DNA from: Neofusicoccum parvum
Taxonomy: Eukaryota > Ascomycota > Dothideomycetes > Botryosphaeriales > Botryosphaeriaceae
DNA length: 64,000 bases
Direction of reading: 5' to 3'
Assembly (NCBI GenBank): GCA_020912385.1
Contig: CP087209.1
Span: 2,728,001-2,792,000 of the forward strand
Shown: positions 48,001-58,131 of the stretch, one piece after another
How the letters are laid out: each line of letters opens with the position of its first letter
How positions within the stretch are numbered: the first letter of the stretch is position 1
Translations under genes and position numbers: made by a program
Notes under the pieces: model-generated
Seen by the model: only the letters and a program-made list of their open reading frames with translations
Told to the model about the DNA's origin: nothing
The model's database searches: none

Positions 48001-50913
48001 GTCTCTTGCGCGGACGCATCGGGTCGCGTCGGTGTTGACCCCGGCTAGAGGCGCCAAGCTTCGCGGATCTCTGGCTCTCGTAGGGTCAATGCTGGCAGCA
48101 GCTTCATCCTCCAGACGCGCGCGTTCCTCATTCGACCGTTTCCGGGCCTGGACGACCAGATCTTGGTACTTGGCGGCCATGTCATTCGCCCGGTCGCTTG
48201 GCTTGAGGATGTTGATCCCCTTGAACGTCTTCGCTAGGTACTTTAGGCGGACGAGCGGGCGTTTGAGGAGGAAGGCGACGTCGACTCTTTCGCCGTCGCC
48301 ATCGACGACATAGCCTTCATCGTTGCGTGGCATTCCTTCGTCGATCGTTGACTCTGCATCGGCATCCTTCTTGTCGGGCTTTTCGTCATCACTCGCAGGC
48401 GCAAGGTTTACGACAACGTCTTGGAAACCCAGCCTCCAAGACTTGACGTAATCGCCGTAAACTCTCTGCGCACTCTGCGCCCACGAGAGAAGAGCTTCGG
48501 GCTCAGTCTTCGGTATGCGTTTGTGGAGAGATTTCAAGCGCTCCAGAGCAACGCCCATCTCAACAATCGGCTTCGTGATCTTGGTGCCCTCTCCCCCAGC
48601 TCCTGTCTTGCTGAAGAGCCCAGCCGTCACCGCAGACTCCGACTTCGACAGCACACACGTCAGGAGGACCGGGATGACTCCGTCCACGAGAGTGCGCAGC
48701 TCGCGCATGTACTTGGCCTCATCGGACTCGACTTCCCTCATCAAGTCGCCGATCGTAGCGGTCGCCAGTCTGCTCTTGTTTGTGCGGATGCTACGCGCCG
48801 ACACAATGCTCTTACTCTTCGATTGTTTACGCTCCATGGAAAGGACTGATATTAGGTCAGCGTGTGATGCGAGTCTTCGCCGCGTGCTGTTCCTGCTCCT
48901 AGCGGTCATGCCGGTCATTCCCGTCATAATAGACATGGTATCCGCTGGCTTCCCAGAGTCGTCGGGTTCCTCCTGGATAGCATCATCGGGATGAATAGTG
49001 TTGTCTGAGCCTTGAGACACCGTTCGTGAAGTTTTCCGCTGGGAATCGATCGTCTCCATAGACACAATTGTAGAAAGCTTCCTGCCAGTCGATGGGAACT
49101 GGCGTCTGACGGAGTTGCGGGGCCGCGGGGCCACATCGGGGAAGTCGGCAGTCGAGGCGTCGACAGATGACGTTGCGATGGATGAGACTACTTCATCCTC
49201 CGGTATGGTCGCGGGTATAGGAGACGGACGACCTTTCGTGGGCGATTCTGCAGCGCGCTTCGCTGGCCTTCGCTTGAGGTTTGATGATGGAGCAGAAGAC
49301 ACCGTCGTGGACTCATCATACTCGACCGTGATGAGATCTTCGTCCTCATGCGAAGGAGTAAGCGAGGATCTCCGTCTATGTCTGTCGTCAGACAGAATCG
49401 ACTCGTCTTGGCTATCGTAGCTGTGACGCTTCTTCCGCCTCCTTCCACTGCCATGACGTGGAGATGGCGACTCCTGCGCTTTTTCAGGGTCCCTCTCGCC
49501 ACGCCGCTCTTCGGAAAGCACCGTAGACCCTTCCGTACTTGACGAAGAGCGCCTGGAACTCTTCCTCCTTCGTTTTTCCTTGTCTTCCTTGCCCTCCTTG
49601 CCATCCTTCCCGTCCTTCCCGTCCTTGCCTTCAACAAACGGATCCGGCGTACACGAGAGCCATGCCTCCACTCGACTGTCGAACACCTTATCAGTCGGGG
49701 TTTCTGGATTCTTATCTGCGGTAGGAGTGCCAGGCTGGGGCGTAACAGGTGCAGACTGAGTGGCAGTTGGCTTGTCATCCGGCGTAGGAGAGAGCGTCCT
49801 GTGGGATTTCCGCCGGCTCCTTCTCCTCTCCGTAGGGCGATCCTCCTCAGCAGGAAGACTAGAGACATCATCTCTTGACATGGTCGTTACTGTTCGCCGC
49901 CTCATCTTTCTTCTTCTCCGCAGCTCGTCCTCCGACCGAGAACCGCGCGCCGGTGATTCGCTCGGACTCTCATCGCGCTTCCTTTCCTCGTCGCCATAGC
50001 TGCTTTTCGTCTTCCGAACAGATCTCTTCTTAGCAGGAGCCTCCTCAAAGACCTCTCCCCGGGCTAGAGCTTCGTGTTTCTTGATGGCATCCTTCACGCG
50101 AAGACCGCTTGATGGTGGCTCGTAAGGCTTCTCCCTCGGCATGAACCTATCCTCCCTACGCGGTCGTGGTGCTGGCGCTGGCTCAGGTTCTGGTGGAGGC
50201 GGCGACGGCTCGTCATCATCACTCCCTTTAGAAACCGTTGACTTGCGACGCCTGCGTACTGCCGCGACTCTTTTCCCATCCGGTCCGTACACGGGCTTCG
50301 GCAGGAGCGGCAGGAGCGGCAGCTTCGGCGGGCTCTTCTTTGGCTCCGGCGGCTCCTCCGGCTTGGGCGGCTGCACTTTCTTGACGGCTGGACGCACCCA
50401 GCCAGTCGGCTTTGGGTCCTTCGGCGGGGACCGACTCTTGCGCCAGTGGCCGTCGCTGACCACGCGCTTCTTCGGCGTCACGGCCGCCTGCAGTTCCTGG
50501 TCTAGGTCGTTGGCCTTGAGTTTGATCGGCTGTTTCTTGGTTGGCGAGGGCGATTTTACCACCGCAGGCTTCGCGGCGTCCTTATCCATTTCCTTTTCTT
50601 TTTCCTTTTCTTTTTCCTCCTTTACCCCCTCGCTGCCCGCAGCAGCATCCGGCTCGGCGGCCTCTTTGCTTCCCTCGTCCTTGTCTGCGTCCTTCGGCGT
50701 CGCGGCATCTTTATCCGAGCCCGGCGCAGCCGGCTCGTCGACGACGGTGATAGCACCGCCGCCTGCGGCCTGCCATTTCTCGATCTTGGCTTTTATTTTG
50801 GCATTGTCGATGGGGCCCGGGCCCTTGCCTAGGACGAACGGGGACTTGGTCGGCTTCGCGTTCTGCTTGTCGGGCGTCGCGGGTTTGCTCTTCGGAGTGG
50901 CTGGCGCGGTCAT
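45043..50913 (-). CDS. Giant DH/PH-like (RhoGEF-type) protein with long disordered regions
   Basis: Exons 50913-45172 and 45102-45043 give 1933 residues. The first ~700 are disordered and highly charged, with SPFVLGKGPGPIDNAKIKAK at the start, (KE)n runs and KDGKDGKEGKE repeats. A DH-like helical domain lies at about 715-910 (IGDLMREVESDEAKYMRELR to LLKRPLVRLKYLAKTFKGI). A PH-like domain follows to about 1085 (GDLLLCEVDNTGRWLFFPP, WRELLTLRTNDEEVGFEWVQ). A second conserved block is at about 1540-1675 (MVANIFAWSDKGMWDTLHP). The extreme C-terminus (KSERECAYCFSLLGKLRY) also looks conserved. A role as guanine-nucleotide exchange factor for a Rho/Cdc42 GTPase is inferred from this order. The terminal intron is 69 nt, in phase and without stops. 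The ATG at 50913 is the first in frame; a 5' exon is possible. Confidence 0.8.
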   Translation of the reverse strand: MTAPATPKSKPATPDKQNAKPTKSPFVLGKGPGPIDNAKIKAKIEKWQAAGGGAITVVDEPAAPGSDKDAATPKDADKDEGSKEAAEPDAAAGSEGVKEEKEKEKEKEMDKDAAKPAVVKSPSPTKKQPIKLKANDLDQELQAAVTPKKRVVSDGHWRKSRSPPKDPKPTGWVRPAVKKVQPPKPEEPPEPKKSPPKLPLLPLLPKPVYGPDGKRVAAVRRRRKSTVSKGSDDDEPSPPPPEPEPAPAPRPRREDRFMPREKPYEPPSSGLRVKDAIKKHEALARGEVFEEAPAKKRSVRKTKSSYGDEERKRDESPSESPARGSRSEDELRRRRKMRRRTVTTMSRDDVSSLPAEEDRPTERRRSRRKSHRTLSPTPDDKPTATQSAPVTPQPGTPTADKNPETPTDKVFDSRVEAWLSCTPDPFVEGKDGKDGKDGKEGKEDKEKRRRKSSRRSSSSTEGSTVLSEERRGERDPEKAQESPSPRHGSGRRRKKRHSYDSQDESILSDDRHRRRSSLTPSHEDEDLITVEYDESTTVSSAPSSNLKRRPAKRAAESPTKGRPSPIPATIPEDEVVSSIATSSVDASTADFPDVAPRPRNSVRRQFPSTGRKLSTIVSMETIDSQRKTSRTVSQGSDNTIHPDDAIQEEPDDSGKPADTMSIMTGMTGMTARSRNSTRRRLASHADLISVLSMERKQSKSKSIVSARSIRTNKSRLATATIGDLMREVESDEAKYMRELRTLVDGVIPVLLTCVLSKSESAVTAGLFSKTGAGGEGTKITKPIVEMGVALERLKSLHKRIPKTEPEALLSWAQSAQRVYGDYVKSWRLGFQDVVVNLAPASDDEKPDKKDADAESTIDEGMPRNDEGYVVDGDGERVDVAFLLKRPLVRLKYLAKTFKGINILKPSDRANDMAAKYQDLVVQARKRSNEERARLEDEAAASIDPTRARDPRSLAPLAGVNTDATRCVRARDYFDMTLLHSSGQEVDCRVELLIRDDAPGRGTSGDLLLCEVDNTGRWLFFPPIQLSRISARNGDLKGEIVVMLRGLTSGGEEWRELLTLRTNDEEVGFEWVQMLGLTPVPHKVSRGLSFREKPAPRPTSSHGSSSLLSAATASTPPIKSRTPSPREIEVPMGERAGESSKKWGRETPEKLRPMSPETPASSVLSSELGTLGTRDSSDMLSSDAAENDDLTPRKTRLAPLNTSSTTWTDAMARAESPTTPTLKRSKAKRYSRGDPRSPRGSRDSSLDQEPITPERQTSRPALHSEPSYATTSSSHTQSSYESSSTERGGKGGYSVWYPPSEPEDLSDYSDEEDTPLPRRKLTKRPPAQRRTSSVPTADLPSIPKLRKSSQPETPTKKEMRDNEMRAESLPIHTPSSSPTKLQKRPPVMPEERPLPETDDEPPPPPPHRSASPSSPAPLKTSPVPNFSPPTPAFRQHRRTSSPLKHEYQPSTCTESSGDDSELSFSDDAGSAYTESSEDDLEADDVAPLGPLPPMDPQRQFSRPSPPESLYAPATATLSPSQSASQAPYRTVPPTSARPLKMVANIFAWSDKGMWDTLHPDECSIVITPGLIEAFEMTPDHSMETIEEERSKRPLIAFELTPLVPLRRGTALDISIRSPPTPNSRIRTTANIMFRSRSPEECEALYNLINKARINNPTYIALQNARGPYGEETWAAAMDRRNAERTEGSTTGGSSWWGSLGRRNSYRAKSTRALSTSAGTTSSVNTIGSAFSALKRFSGGKLLNTTRSSMYSSNQDSRSRSTDSLTGEVETSAGTSPGVTSTDDPTLDSQGSILNTKIRLYARESQQKWRDMGAARLSIMRPSRPSSPGANPYVRQGQGSPGQRNIEAEKRIVVLGKTRGETLLDVTLSESCFERVARTGIAVSVWEDTVGTNDEMGGIPAIGGVAGTKARVYMIQVSIRLVFSVMFRSFSRLLTQSVQMKSERECAYCFSLLGKLRY

Positions 50914-52197
50914 GGATGTCTGCAGCACAGCGCAGCGGAACGCTGGTTTTAGCTTTCAGTGCAATTTTTTGGCCGGACAGCAATTTTCTCAGGCGACACG
51001 CGAGCGGGCGGGCGTGTTTTGGGGGTTGGGCGGGGTTTGCTTGGAGGGCGGCGCGGAAGAGGGTGTGCAGCTGCTGACGGGGCAAGAGGCTGGAGCTGGC
51101 GGTGGGCGACATACCTTGCAGCAGGCCTCATGAGCCTGGATACCGCGTCGGATGGGTGTCTAGAGCCTCGGACGGAGAGCGCGCAGCAGAGCTTCCATGG
51201 AACGGCGGGCTTGACGCGGAAGGCTTGCGCTGGGCAGCGCCCGTCTGCTCGCTGCGGGTGGGATCGCGGGCGAGTGGTTGCGCGGAAATGTGGGACTGGG
51301 ACGCTTGCAAGGTTGGATGCAGCTGTGCGCGAATCGATGATCCCGACGAAGCTTACGAAGGCGAGGCGCCGAAACTCAGGCGCGGTGCTGGGATGCGGGC
51401 GTGCAGGCGCGGGATCCGGCTGGCTCTGCTCGTGGCTGGACGGGTGTTGTTGACGCTGGGCCCGGTGTTTACAACTTGGCTCTGGTTGTTTGCGCCCGAT
51501 AGCTCGCGACAGGCTGGCGGCCCATGCTTGTGACGATCCGCCCGCGCCGCCTCGCGCGACCTGCCTCGACCGCGCCCAGCCCGCCAGCGCCCAACTCTAC
51601 ACCGCCGGCCGCCTCGCGAGCTTCCTTTTGCTTCTTGCGCCAAGCTGCCTCTCCACGCGCCCGCGCCCACGCGTCTTGCAGTCGCGTGCATGTGTCTGCA
51701 TGCCGTGTGGCCACCGGTGCCCCGGCTGCCAGGATCCATTGCCTCGATTTTAGGTTTGCACGCTCTCGGCGGCTGATCAGCAGCAGCCATCGACAGATCT
51801 ACACAACCCCATGCACGGGCTCCAGAGCTGCGCTCCAGCTCCCCAAGTCCCGAGACATCGCCCGCCCGCGCCTAGAACACCCAGGGCGACCGCCCCCAGG
51901 CCTCCGCACTGGAGCCCCCAGCCGTCCCTGCGATGGGGAGCGGCCTTCTCCCTCCACTTGCCCTGCTCACTTGGCGCTGGGCATCTTGGTTTGCTTGGTC
52001 TACGTGGTCGAGTGAGATCCCCAGGGGCAGGCCAATTGAATCCATTGTCCTCATTCCACCCCGGAGCCCGTGATGCCGTCATCGTGCTACAGTAAGGCGG
52101 GTGCAACCCATCACTTCAAGCGGCCGTGCTCTGTCCAAGCGAGAGCTTGCTCTTCTCTCCCATATCAAAATCATTCATTCTCTCAAATCTAGTGCAA
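50914..52197. other. Intergenic, no supported gene
   Basis: It holds the promoter of the DH/PH gene on the left and the 3' flank of the EBP gene on the right. The frames seen are Arg/Ala-rich shadows. Confidence 0.55.
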
Positions 52198-53372
52198 TCA
52201 AAAGGTCTTGTGCTTCTTCGGGCTGGCTGGCGACGCGTTCAGACACCTTTCCATCTTCGCGAGCGCCTTGAATGCTCTGCTGGAAGCACTGACGCTGTTT
52301 GCGATCAAGACTAGTGCACGTCAGCCTGCCTGCTCTGTGTGGTACTAGTGGACCGGCTAGTGGAGCTTACTGATTGGGATGACGATCCAGAACGCGTTCA
52401 TGAACACAAAGTACACCCAAAAGTAGTATGACTCCGGGCGCGTGTAGTTCAAGTTCGACACATAATGGTCGAACATAGCAGTCGCGTAGTACAGCACGTC
52501 GCCGTACAGCTGGCCGAGGGAGACAATCGCCTGCAGAGGGTATCGAAGCGGGTGCTCGGTGGTAATCATATGCGCGACGATGAAGGACAATGGGCCCCAG
52601 CATACCTTAAATTCAAGCTTAAGTCAGCGTCGCCCCGCCGCTGTAGGACTAGATCACTTACGGCGGTGATGGACTCCATGCATAGCACGAACGGGTCCTT
52701 CGTCAGGTACCGAGAGTCCGACAGCGAGTACTCCTTCCACAGCTGCCCAAATAAGTGCCGCGAGCCACCGAGTGTCCTGAAGTTGTACACATAGAAGCCT
52801 AGGTATATTCGTTAGATTCCGTCGGCTCGGGAGATCGCATCTGGAGGGTCTTGCCTTCAAAGAAGAAGTGGATGCTACCACCTATTACACGACATTAGCT
52901 GCGCTCCGATAAAGCAACGCGCGCGGGAGTACTAACTCAGCACAAACCACATTATCTGTAAGAGATCCGAGCTGCGCAGCGTCGGCCGTATCTTCTTCGC
53001 GACCAGGTACGTGACGAGGAAGATTCCCGCACAGCCAGCCGCGAAGATCGCCAGCAGCTCCGGCACCGAGTAGTCATTGGCCAAGTATCCGGGTATCTCG
53101 ACGTCCAAGGGATAGTAGGGGTGCGACGGGTGCGGGATCTTCGTGGCGTTCAGCTCGACGGGGACCTCGAGGGCGGGCTCGAAGGCTGCGGCAGCCGCCG
53201 CCGCGGACTCTGCCATTGAGGAAGCTGCGTACGCGACGGGATCGGAGGACATGTCGGCGGCGGGAGGACGGGAGGGAATGTAGCAGTCCGCGGCGAGCGG
53301 GAGGAAGCCGTTGCAGCCAAAGAGGGCCGGAAGCTTTGAGGTTATGAGGTCGTTAAGCGTGGCGCGGTCCAT
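52198..53372 (-). CDS. Emopamil-binding-protein (EBP) domain membrane protein
   Basis: Exons 53372-52937, 52881-52855, 52798-52662, 52605-52371 and 52310-52198 give 315 residues. The EBP fold is clear: GSIHFFFEG spans the 27-nt second exon. Then follow WKEYSLSDSRY, CMESITAVCWGPLSFIVAHM and PLRYPLQAIVSLGQLYGDVLYYAT. The His and Glu residues of the human EBP active site have counterparts (HFFFEG, CMESI). Human EBP is the sterol Delta8-Delta7 isomerase. Fungi normally use the unrelated Erg2 for that step, so the role here is open: an alternative isomerase or a lipid-binding paralogue. It has about 100 residues of extra N-terminal sequence with an Ala run, and a basic C-terminus ending KKHKTF, an ER-retention-like tail. 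Intron 2 starts with GC instead of GT. Confidence 0.9.
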
Positions 53373-54464
53373 GATTCGTATTGAGTATTCCTAATTATTG
53401 CTTCTTGCTCGTTAGGCGTGTCGTTCACTCCTGTTCGGTATTATTGTCTCGCTGGATGAAGTTTAGTCTGCCGTCATCGTCGCAAAAGAAGCACGGCCGG
53501 CGGAGGCGACTCCTTGCCGAGATGTTCCGTGCGCGCGCTGTAACACGTTTGGCCGCTGCATGGTCGTGCGCCGCAGGTCCTACGACTCTCGAGAATCCGC
53601 GGGACGACAATGCGATTGTGGTGTCGTCAAGACCGGCAGACTGTCGGCACTGGCGCGCCATACGGCACCTTGCAGGCTGGTCTAGCGAATCCTGTTCCCT
53701 GTCAGGCATGTCGGCTCAGCTGCGCCATCATAGCCGGATACGGCTGTATTCCGCTGTCGATCAGGGAAGCGTATCCGAGATGGCTTAATTCAAGCCTCTT
53801 TTCTTAGCCCACAACGTACGATTTGACGTCCGGCTGCGCAACTCGATTACGTGCTTGTTCTTTGCGCAATGGTTGGTGCATTGGCTTCCTCACTGCAAAC
53901 ACCACCATGGCTGCATATGAGACAGACGGGAACCTATTCGTGAAAGGGATTTGATCGGCCCGTGATATGCTTGTGTCGCTGTGCTTTAAGCCTTGCCGGC
54001 TGCATGCAATATTAGAGATGCCATTGACATCGCCGGCTGCCCTTACAGTGCGCATTTATCGGTCTTTGAATGGATAAAGTGTAGGGAAGTACCTAAATAC
54101 TGTCACGCCATGCCTTCGCGGTACGCAGCGGCGGCATTCGGCAATGATGAAAGTGTGATTGCGAAAAGAGCAGGGCATGAACTCTAAGTATTGAATATTG
54201 TGCCGCTCGAATCTTCGCGCCAAATCAAGACCAAGCATAGAACCCTAGCATCGCGTGAATTTCCGCGTATCTATAACTCTGAAATTCTCATAGGTATTCG
54301 CTCGATCGAATCGCTTCTACCAAGTCTGTCTACGAAAGACAAAGATCCACCAATGCAGTAGTAGCCAACTGGGCAGCGAAAATCATCTATACCAAACGAA
54401 CTCCTTACCTGGAAAGGTGACAGTAAAAGCTTTTTTTTTATCGACAGTTGCTTTCCTGCCATTC
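53373..54464. other. Intergenic, no supported gene
   Basis: This is the upstream flank of the EBP gene and downstream flank of the OSGIN-like gene. A short T/A run at about 54430 is the only low-complexity element. Confidence 0.55.
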
Positions 54465-56186
54465 TTAATTTCTCTCCGCATTCTCCAATACCATTGCTCT
54501 CGGCAGCTTTCTTCGGTCTAAGTGTAGATCCTGATGGCTAACACCATTCGGCCTAATCCTAGGGCTGCTCCCGTTCCGCGAGTGCCCGTTAAGCCCGTTC
54601 TGAACAGGGCTTCTGGGCGGTGTTGGCATCTTTGTCTTTGCAGCGGCTGCCGCATCGTCGCAGTTCGCCGCGAACTCGTGCTTCGCGTCAAGGATTCTGC
54701 CAGCAGCGTAGGCACATGCACCGAAAGCATGTCGGACCAGCGAGTCGCCAGTCAAGCTGCCAATGATGAAGACGGAGGACGCAACTTCTAGATCCTCCTC
54801 GGCTTTTTCGCGAAATGTCCGGCCGGAGATAACGGCTGGTGATGAGTTGGCTTCCTCGTCTTCTTCTTGGCTTGAGGTTGTGGGGCCGATGACCTCGGAG
54901 CGCAGCGAGTCATCGAGATAATCAACTGACCCGCGCCTTCCGACGACGTACTCAATACCGCCGACCGCGCGCTCAATGATCTCCCCAGACTCCAGACGCA
55001 TAGTAACCTTGGCAAAATCATCGATAAAGGAGACATCCAAGATCTTTGCGTTCGCCAGGCCTTCGTACACAGTTGACCAGTCGCGGCGTGTGAAGAACGG
55101 ATTGTTCTTCTTCCTCATCAGTGGAGATGCCGGTGGCTTGGACTTCGAGGAAGAGAGCGTGGCAAGTTTCATCTGTCGATATATGCCGGCATATTCGGGG
55201 TATGCTTGATGGTGGCAGCCACGCAAGGGGGACGGACGGTCCTCGGGTGACCACCTGAACATGTGAATGATCTTACGGTGAGGCGGCGTTGAGATTATAA
55301 TATCTGCTGCGGAAAAGCCTGACCCTATCACCAGCAGTGGCTTTGTTACATTGTGCACATTACACAGTGGTGACAAAAGCGGCGGCGGCGGGGTGTTGAC
55401 GGAAAAGATGCCAGACGCCAGCACAAGATGCTTGCACCGGATGTCGTGAGAGCCGATGTAGAACCCATCCGCCGTCCTCGACACCTGGGAGACTTGTGCG
55501 TTGCTCGAGATGGACCCCTCAATGCCCACGGCATGTGGGTACGCCTTGTAGTACGCGGCTACCTGCGTCCGCGTCGGGCGCAAGAAGTGCGGCAGCGGCT
55601 CGCCATTCACAGCTTTCCAATGGTCCGCAAAGGAGTATCCAGGAAGCGAGAGCATTTCCGCGTAGCTCAGGGTGCCAATGTCACTGCTCGCCGAAACCGG
55701 CTCGTCAGCCCACTGGCCACCGGCGCAGACGGCATTGCCCAGAGCGACGTGCGAGACGGCCTTGTCAGGCTCGTAGCGCCAGTCGACGCAGGACTCGGGA
55801 TCGATCTCGGTGTCGGCATTGGGGCGGATTAGGGTGTCGAGCAGGGTGTTGATAGGCAGGGCCTGGGTCGAGTAGCGCAGCGACGACTGGAAATGGGCGT
55901 AGAGGTCGGGCGTCAGGTCGAGGAGGTTGCGACGGGACTCCAGCTTCGTGCGCAGGAGCGGATCGTGGTGTGGACGAGCGTAGTACGGGATGTGGCCGTG
56001 GAGGATATATGACAGGATCAACGCCGAGGGGCCGTTGCCTGCAATTCGCAAGAAAGCAAGACCATTGCGTCAGCCAGCACGCGTGAATGAGAGGCCGCCG
56101 AAGCACAAAGACGACCTGGGTGCGGGAGCGGGCCGAAACTTACCCACGATGACCGTGTCGACGTCCCGGAGCGCGGTGCTCGCCAT
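54465..56186 (-). CDS. OSGIN-like FAD-dependent oxidoreductase
   Basis: Exons 56186-56144 and 56038-54465 give 538 residues. The dinucleotide-binding motif VIVGNGPSAL is formed across the intron. A second nucleotide-binding motif, PLLVIGSGFSAADIII, lies in the middle (NADPH side). A MFRWSPEDRPSPLRG block and VFIIGSLTGDSLVRHAFGAC near the end match oxidative-stress-induced growth inhibitor (OSGIN) type flavoproteins, related to flavin monooxygenases. The last ~60 residues are low-complexity and polar. The substrate is unknown. An in-frame stretch upstream of 56186 lacks a better start and looks random, so the ATG at 56186 was kept. Confidence 0.9.
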
Positions 56187-57110
56187 GTCACGCAGCGTTG
56201 CAGGGTAGAATGCGCCATCGAACGGGGAGTCGCGCACGTCGGCCGGGCCATAGTGGTGGTCTTGTAGTAGATTTGTCAGGCGGTTAGGATGTAAAGCGTC
56301 CGCCCGCGCGGAGCGGAGGTGGCCAGCCTTTCCTCTACGAGTGGGGGCTTCGGCTCTACCGTCATCACTTGGCGCGGATCCCGGACGGATCTTGTTGCCA
56401 ATTGCAGCCCGCCGACGCCTGCTTTTCCCGCCGATTTTTGCTGGAGGCGTCGCTGAGTTTTTTTGCTTTTCTCGCCGCCGCCCCGCCGCTGTCATTGGCT
56501 TGCCCCGCACGCCCTGCGCGTCTGTTTTCGGAAGTCCACGAGCCTGCACCCTGGACAAAGACGCGCCGTACCTTTTACGCCGTCGAATGAATCGCCCGAT
56601 TCGTCCCGCCGTAATTACGCCTAAGCCCGCCCATGCCCTTTGTCAGCCGCTGCCCGAGGTCTTATTGCTGCAAATAATCCGTGTGCGTTCCGGCACACCC
56701 CCGCGGAAACTGTTCCGTCACCGTGAATCCAGGACGTGTTACTGGACGGACCCCATGACCTCATGCACACTCTTGGAGTGCACTTAAAGCAATCCCGTCG
56801 GCGCTGCAGCCCTGCGCGTGGGGGTGAATGTAGATTAGCTCACGAATAACATATAGTCACAGGCTGCATTTAGCGGGAGGTCGTCGAAGTAGGCCTTGTA
56901 ATGGTTTTTGTGATCCTCTGTTCTAGTATTGCTATTCTCCACCTCTCTCAGGGATTATTGCCGCTCTCTTGGGCGAGCGGCTTTTCGAGAGGAGGAGCCT
57001 TATATTCTCGCCTTGAATACTCGTGCGTTGTCTATTTCACGAGAGGGACGATCGGCGCGTTGTTGCGGCAGGCGATTTACAGCCAAATTGGATTGATGTT
57101 GGTATCTTGT
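56187..57110. other. Intergenic, no supported gene
   Basis: It holds the promoter of the OSGIN-like gene and the 3' flank of the complex I subunit gene. No further exon with convincing signals was found. Confidence 0.5.
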
Positions 57111-57686
57111 TCAGAACTCCTTGATGGCATCTCCCCTACGCTTGCCACGGAACTCGTATTTGCCCTACACCACGGTGTCAGCCTCGATTCCTTGGTCGGG
57201 TCCTCCAGCAGCATCTTTCCAGGGGTATTTGAGGTTTCGCGTCGGGTCGCGATCAAATGCTACCACTACCGCAGGCCCATCTCTACGCGCACGCCCAAAT
57301 CCACCTCTTGAGCGAAGCCCTCGCATTCCACATGAAAGACGGCCATGAAATAGTCCCACTCACATCGGTCTTGTACGCAATGATTCCGACGGTAGCCGGC
57401 ACGGCAACGGCGACCCAGAAGGAAAGCCAGGCGGTCCTGGGCGTCCAGCGGAAGTACTTGTAGCGGTTGGGAGCAACGTCTGCAGAGGTGTCAATGCCAT
57501 CGGTAACGAAGATGCGCGGTTAGGCGGCGGGGTCGCGGGAGAGAGTCGTACTGGCGTACTTGACCAACGCCGGGTCTTCGTGGAGAACTGCGGAAACACG
57601 CCATGTCAGCTCAATGGCGCTCGGACGGGCCAGGGCGGAGAAGCGCAATGTTGGAATTGGAGCGTACCGTGGTGGTCGCCTGCCAT
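57111..57686 (-). CDS. Mitochondrial complex I accessory subunit, NDUFB4/B15-like
   Basis: Four short exons, 57686-57668, 57587-57552, 57479-57364 and 57164-57111, give 74 residues. No long open frame shows it, because in-frame stops lie in the introns. The protein reads MAGDHHVLHEDPALVKYA, then NRYKYFRWTPRTAWLSFW. One membrane helix (VAVAVPATVGIIAYKT) and a GKYEFRGKRRGDAIKEF tail follow. This order (short charged start, RWTPRTAW, single helix, K-Y-E-F-R-G-K-R-R-G-D) is that of the small fungal NDUFB4-like subunit of NADH:ubiquinone oxidoreductase. It sits in the membrane arm and has no catalytic role. The last intron is 199 nt, long for this window. It is divergent from the GST gene. Confidence 0.87.
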
Positions 57687-57933
57687 GGTGAGAGATGTCG
57701 CGCGGCCAGCAAGCTTGGGGTGTTGCGGTCGTGTTCCCGCTGGTGACGGAGAGCGGTTGGCCGCGACGCTTGGCAGACTCAGGTCACGTGCAGCTGCGAT
57801 CCACGCCTGTCTCAGCCCAAGGACCGTCTCTCTTCCTATCTCAGCGTCTCCAGTCCATCCAATTTCGCCGACGTCTTTCGCCGCTCGGTTGGCATTGCAC
57901 AGCTAGCGTATCACGAGCTCAATCGGGCAAGAG
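57687..57933. promoter_or_regulatory. Divergent promoter between complex I subunit and GST genes
   Basis: A compact intergenic space of 247 bp if the upstream GST start at 57934 is used, or 445 bp if the start at 58132 is used. It contains an E-box (57785-57790). Confidence 0.55.
57785..57790. promoter_or_regulatory. CACGTG E-box
   Basis: The palindrome lies within GGTCACGTGCAG, 99 bp upstream of the complex I subunit start. Cbf1- and other bHLH-type factors bind this core; use here is an inference. Confidence 0.35.
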
Positions 57934-58131
57934 TTGCATGTGATGCTCAAGAAGACTATCCTTACTTGCAATGGACTCTCTGTGCCTAGGTACTTTGCTG
58001 CTAGCGTCGGCTATCGAACATCCGTAGCTCTTCATCTTAAATTTCCATCGAACCCCAGTCCACCGTCTTTCCCTTGTCGTGCGTTCTCCACTTCTAGAAG
58101 AAAAGAGCTTCCCATTCCCAGCGAAACCAAG

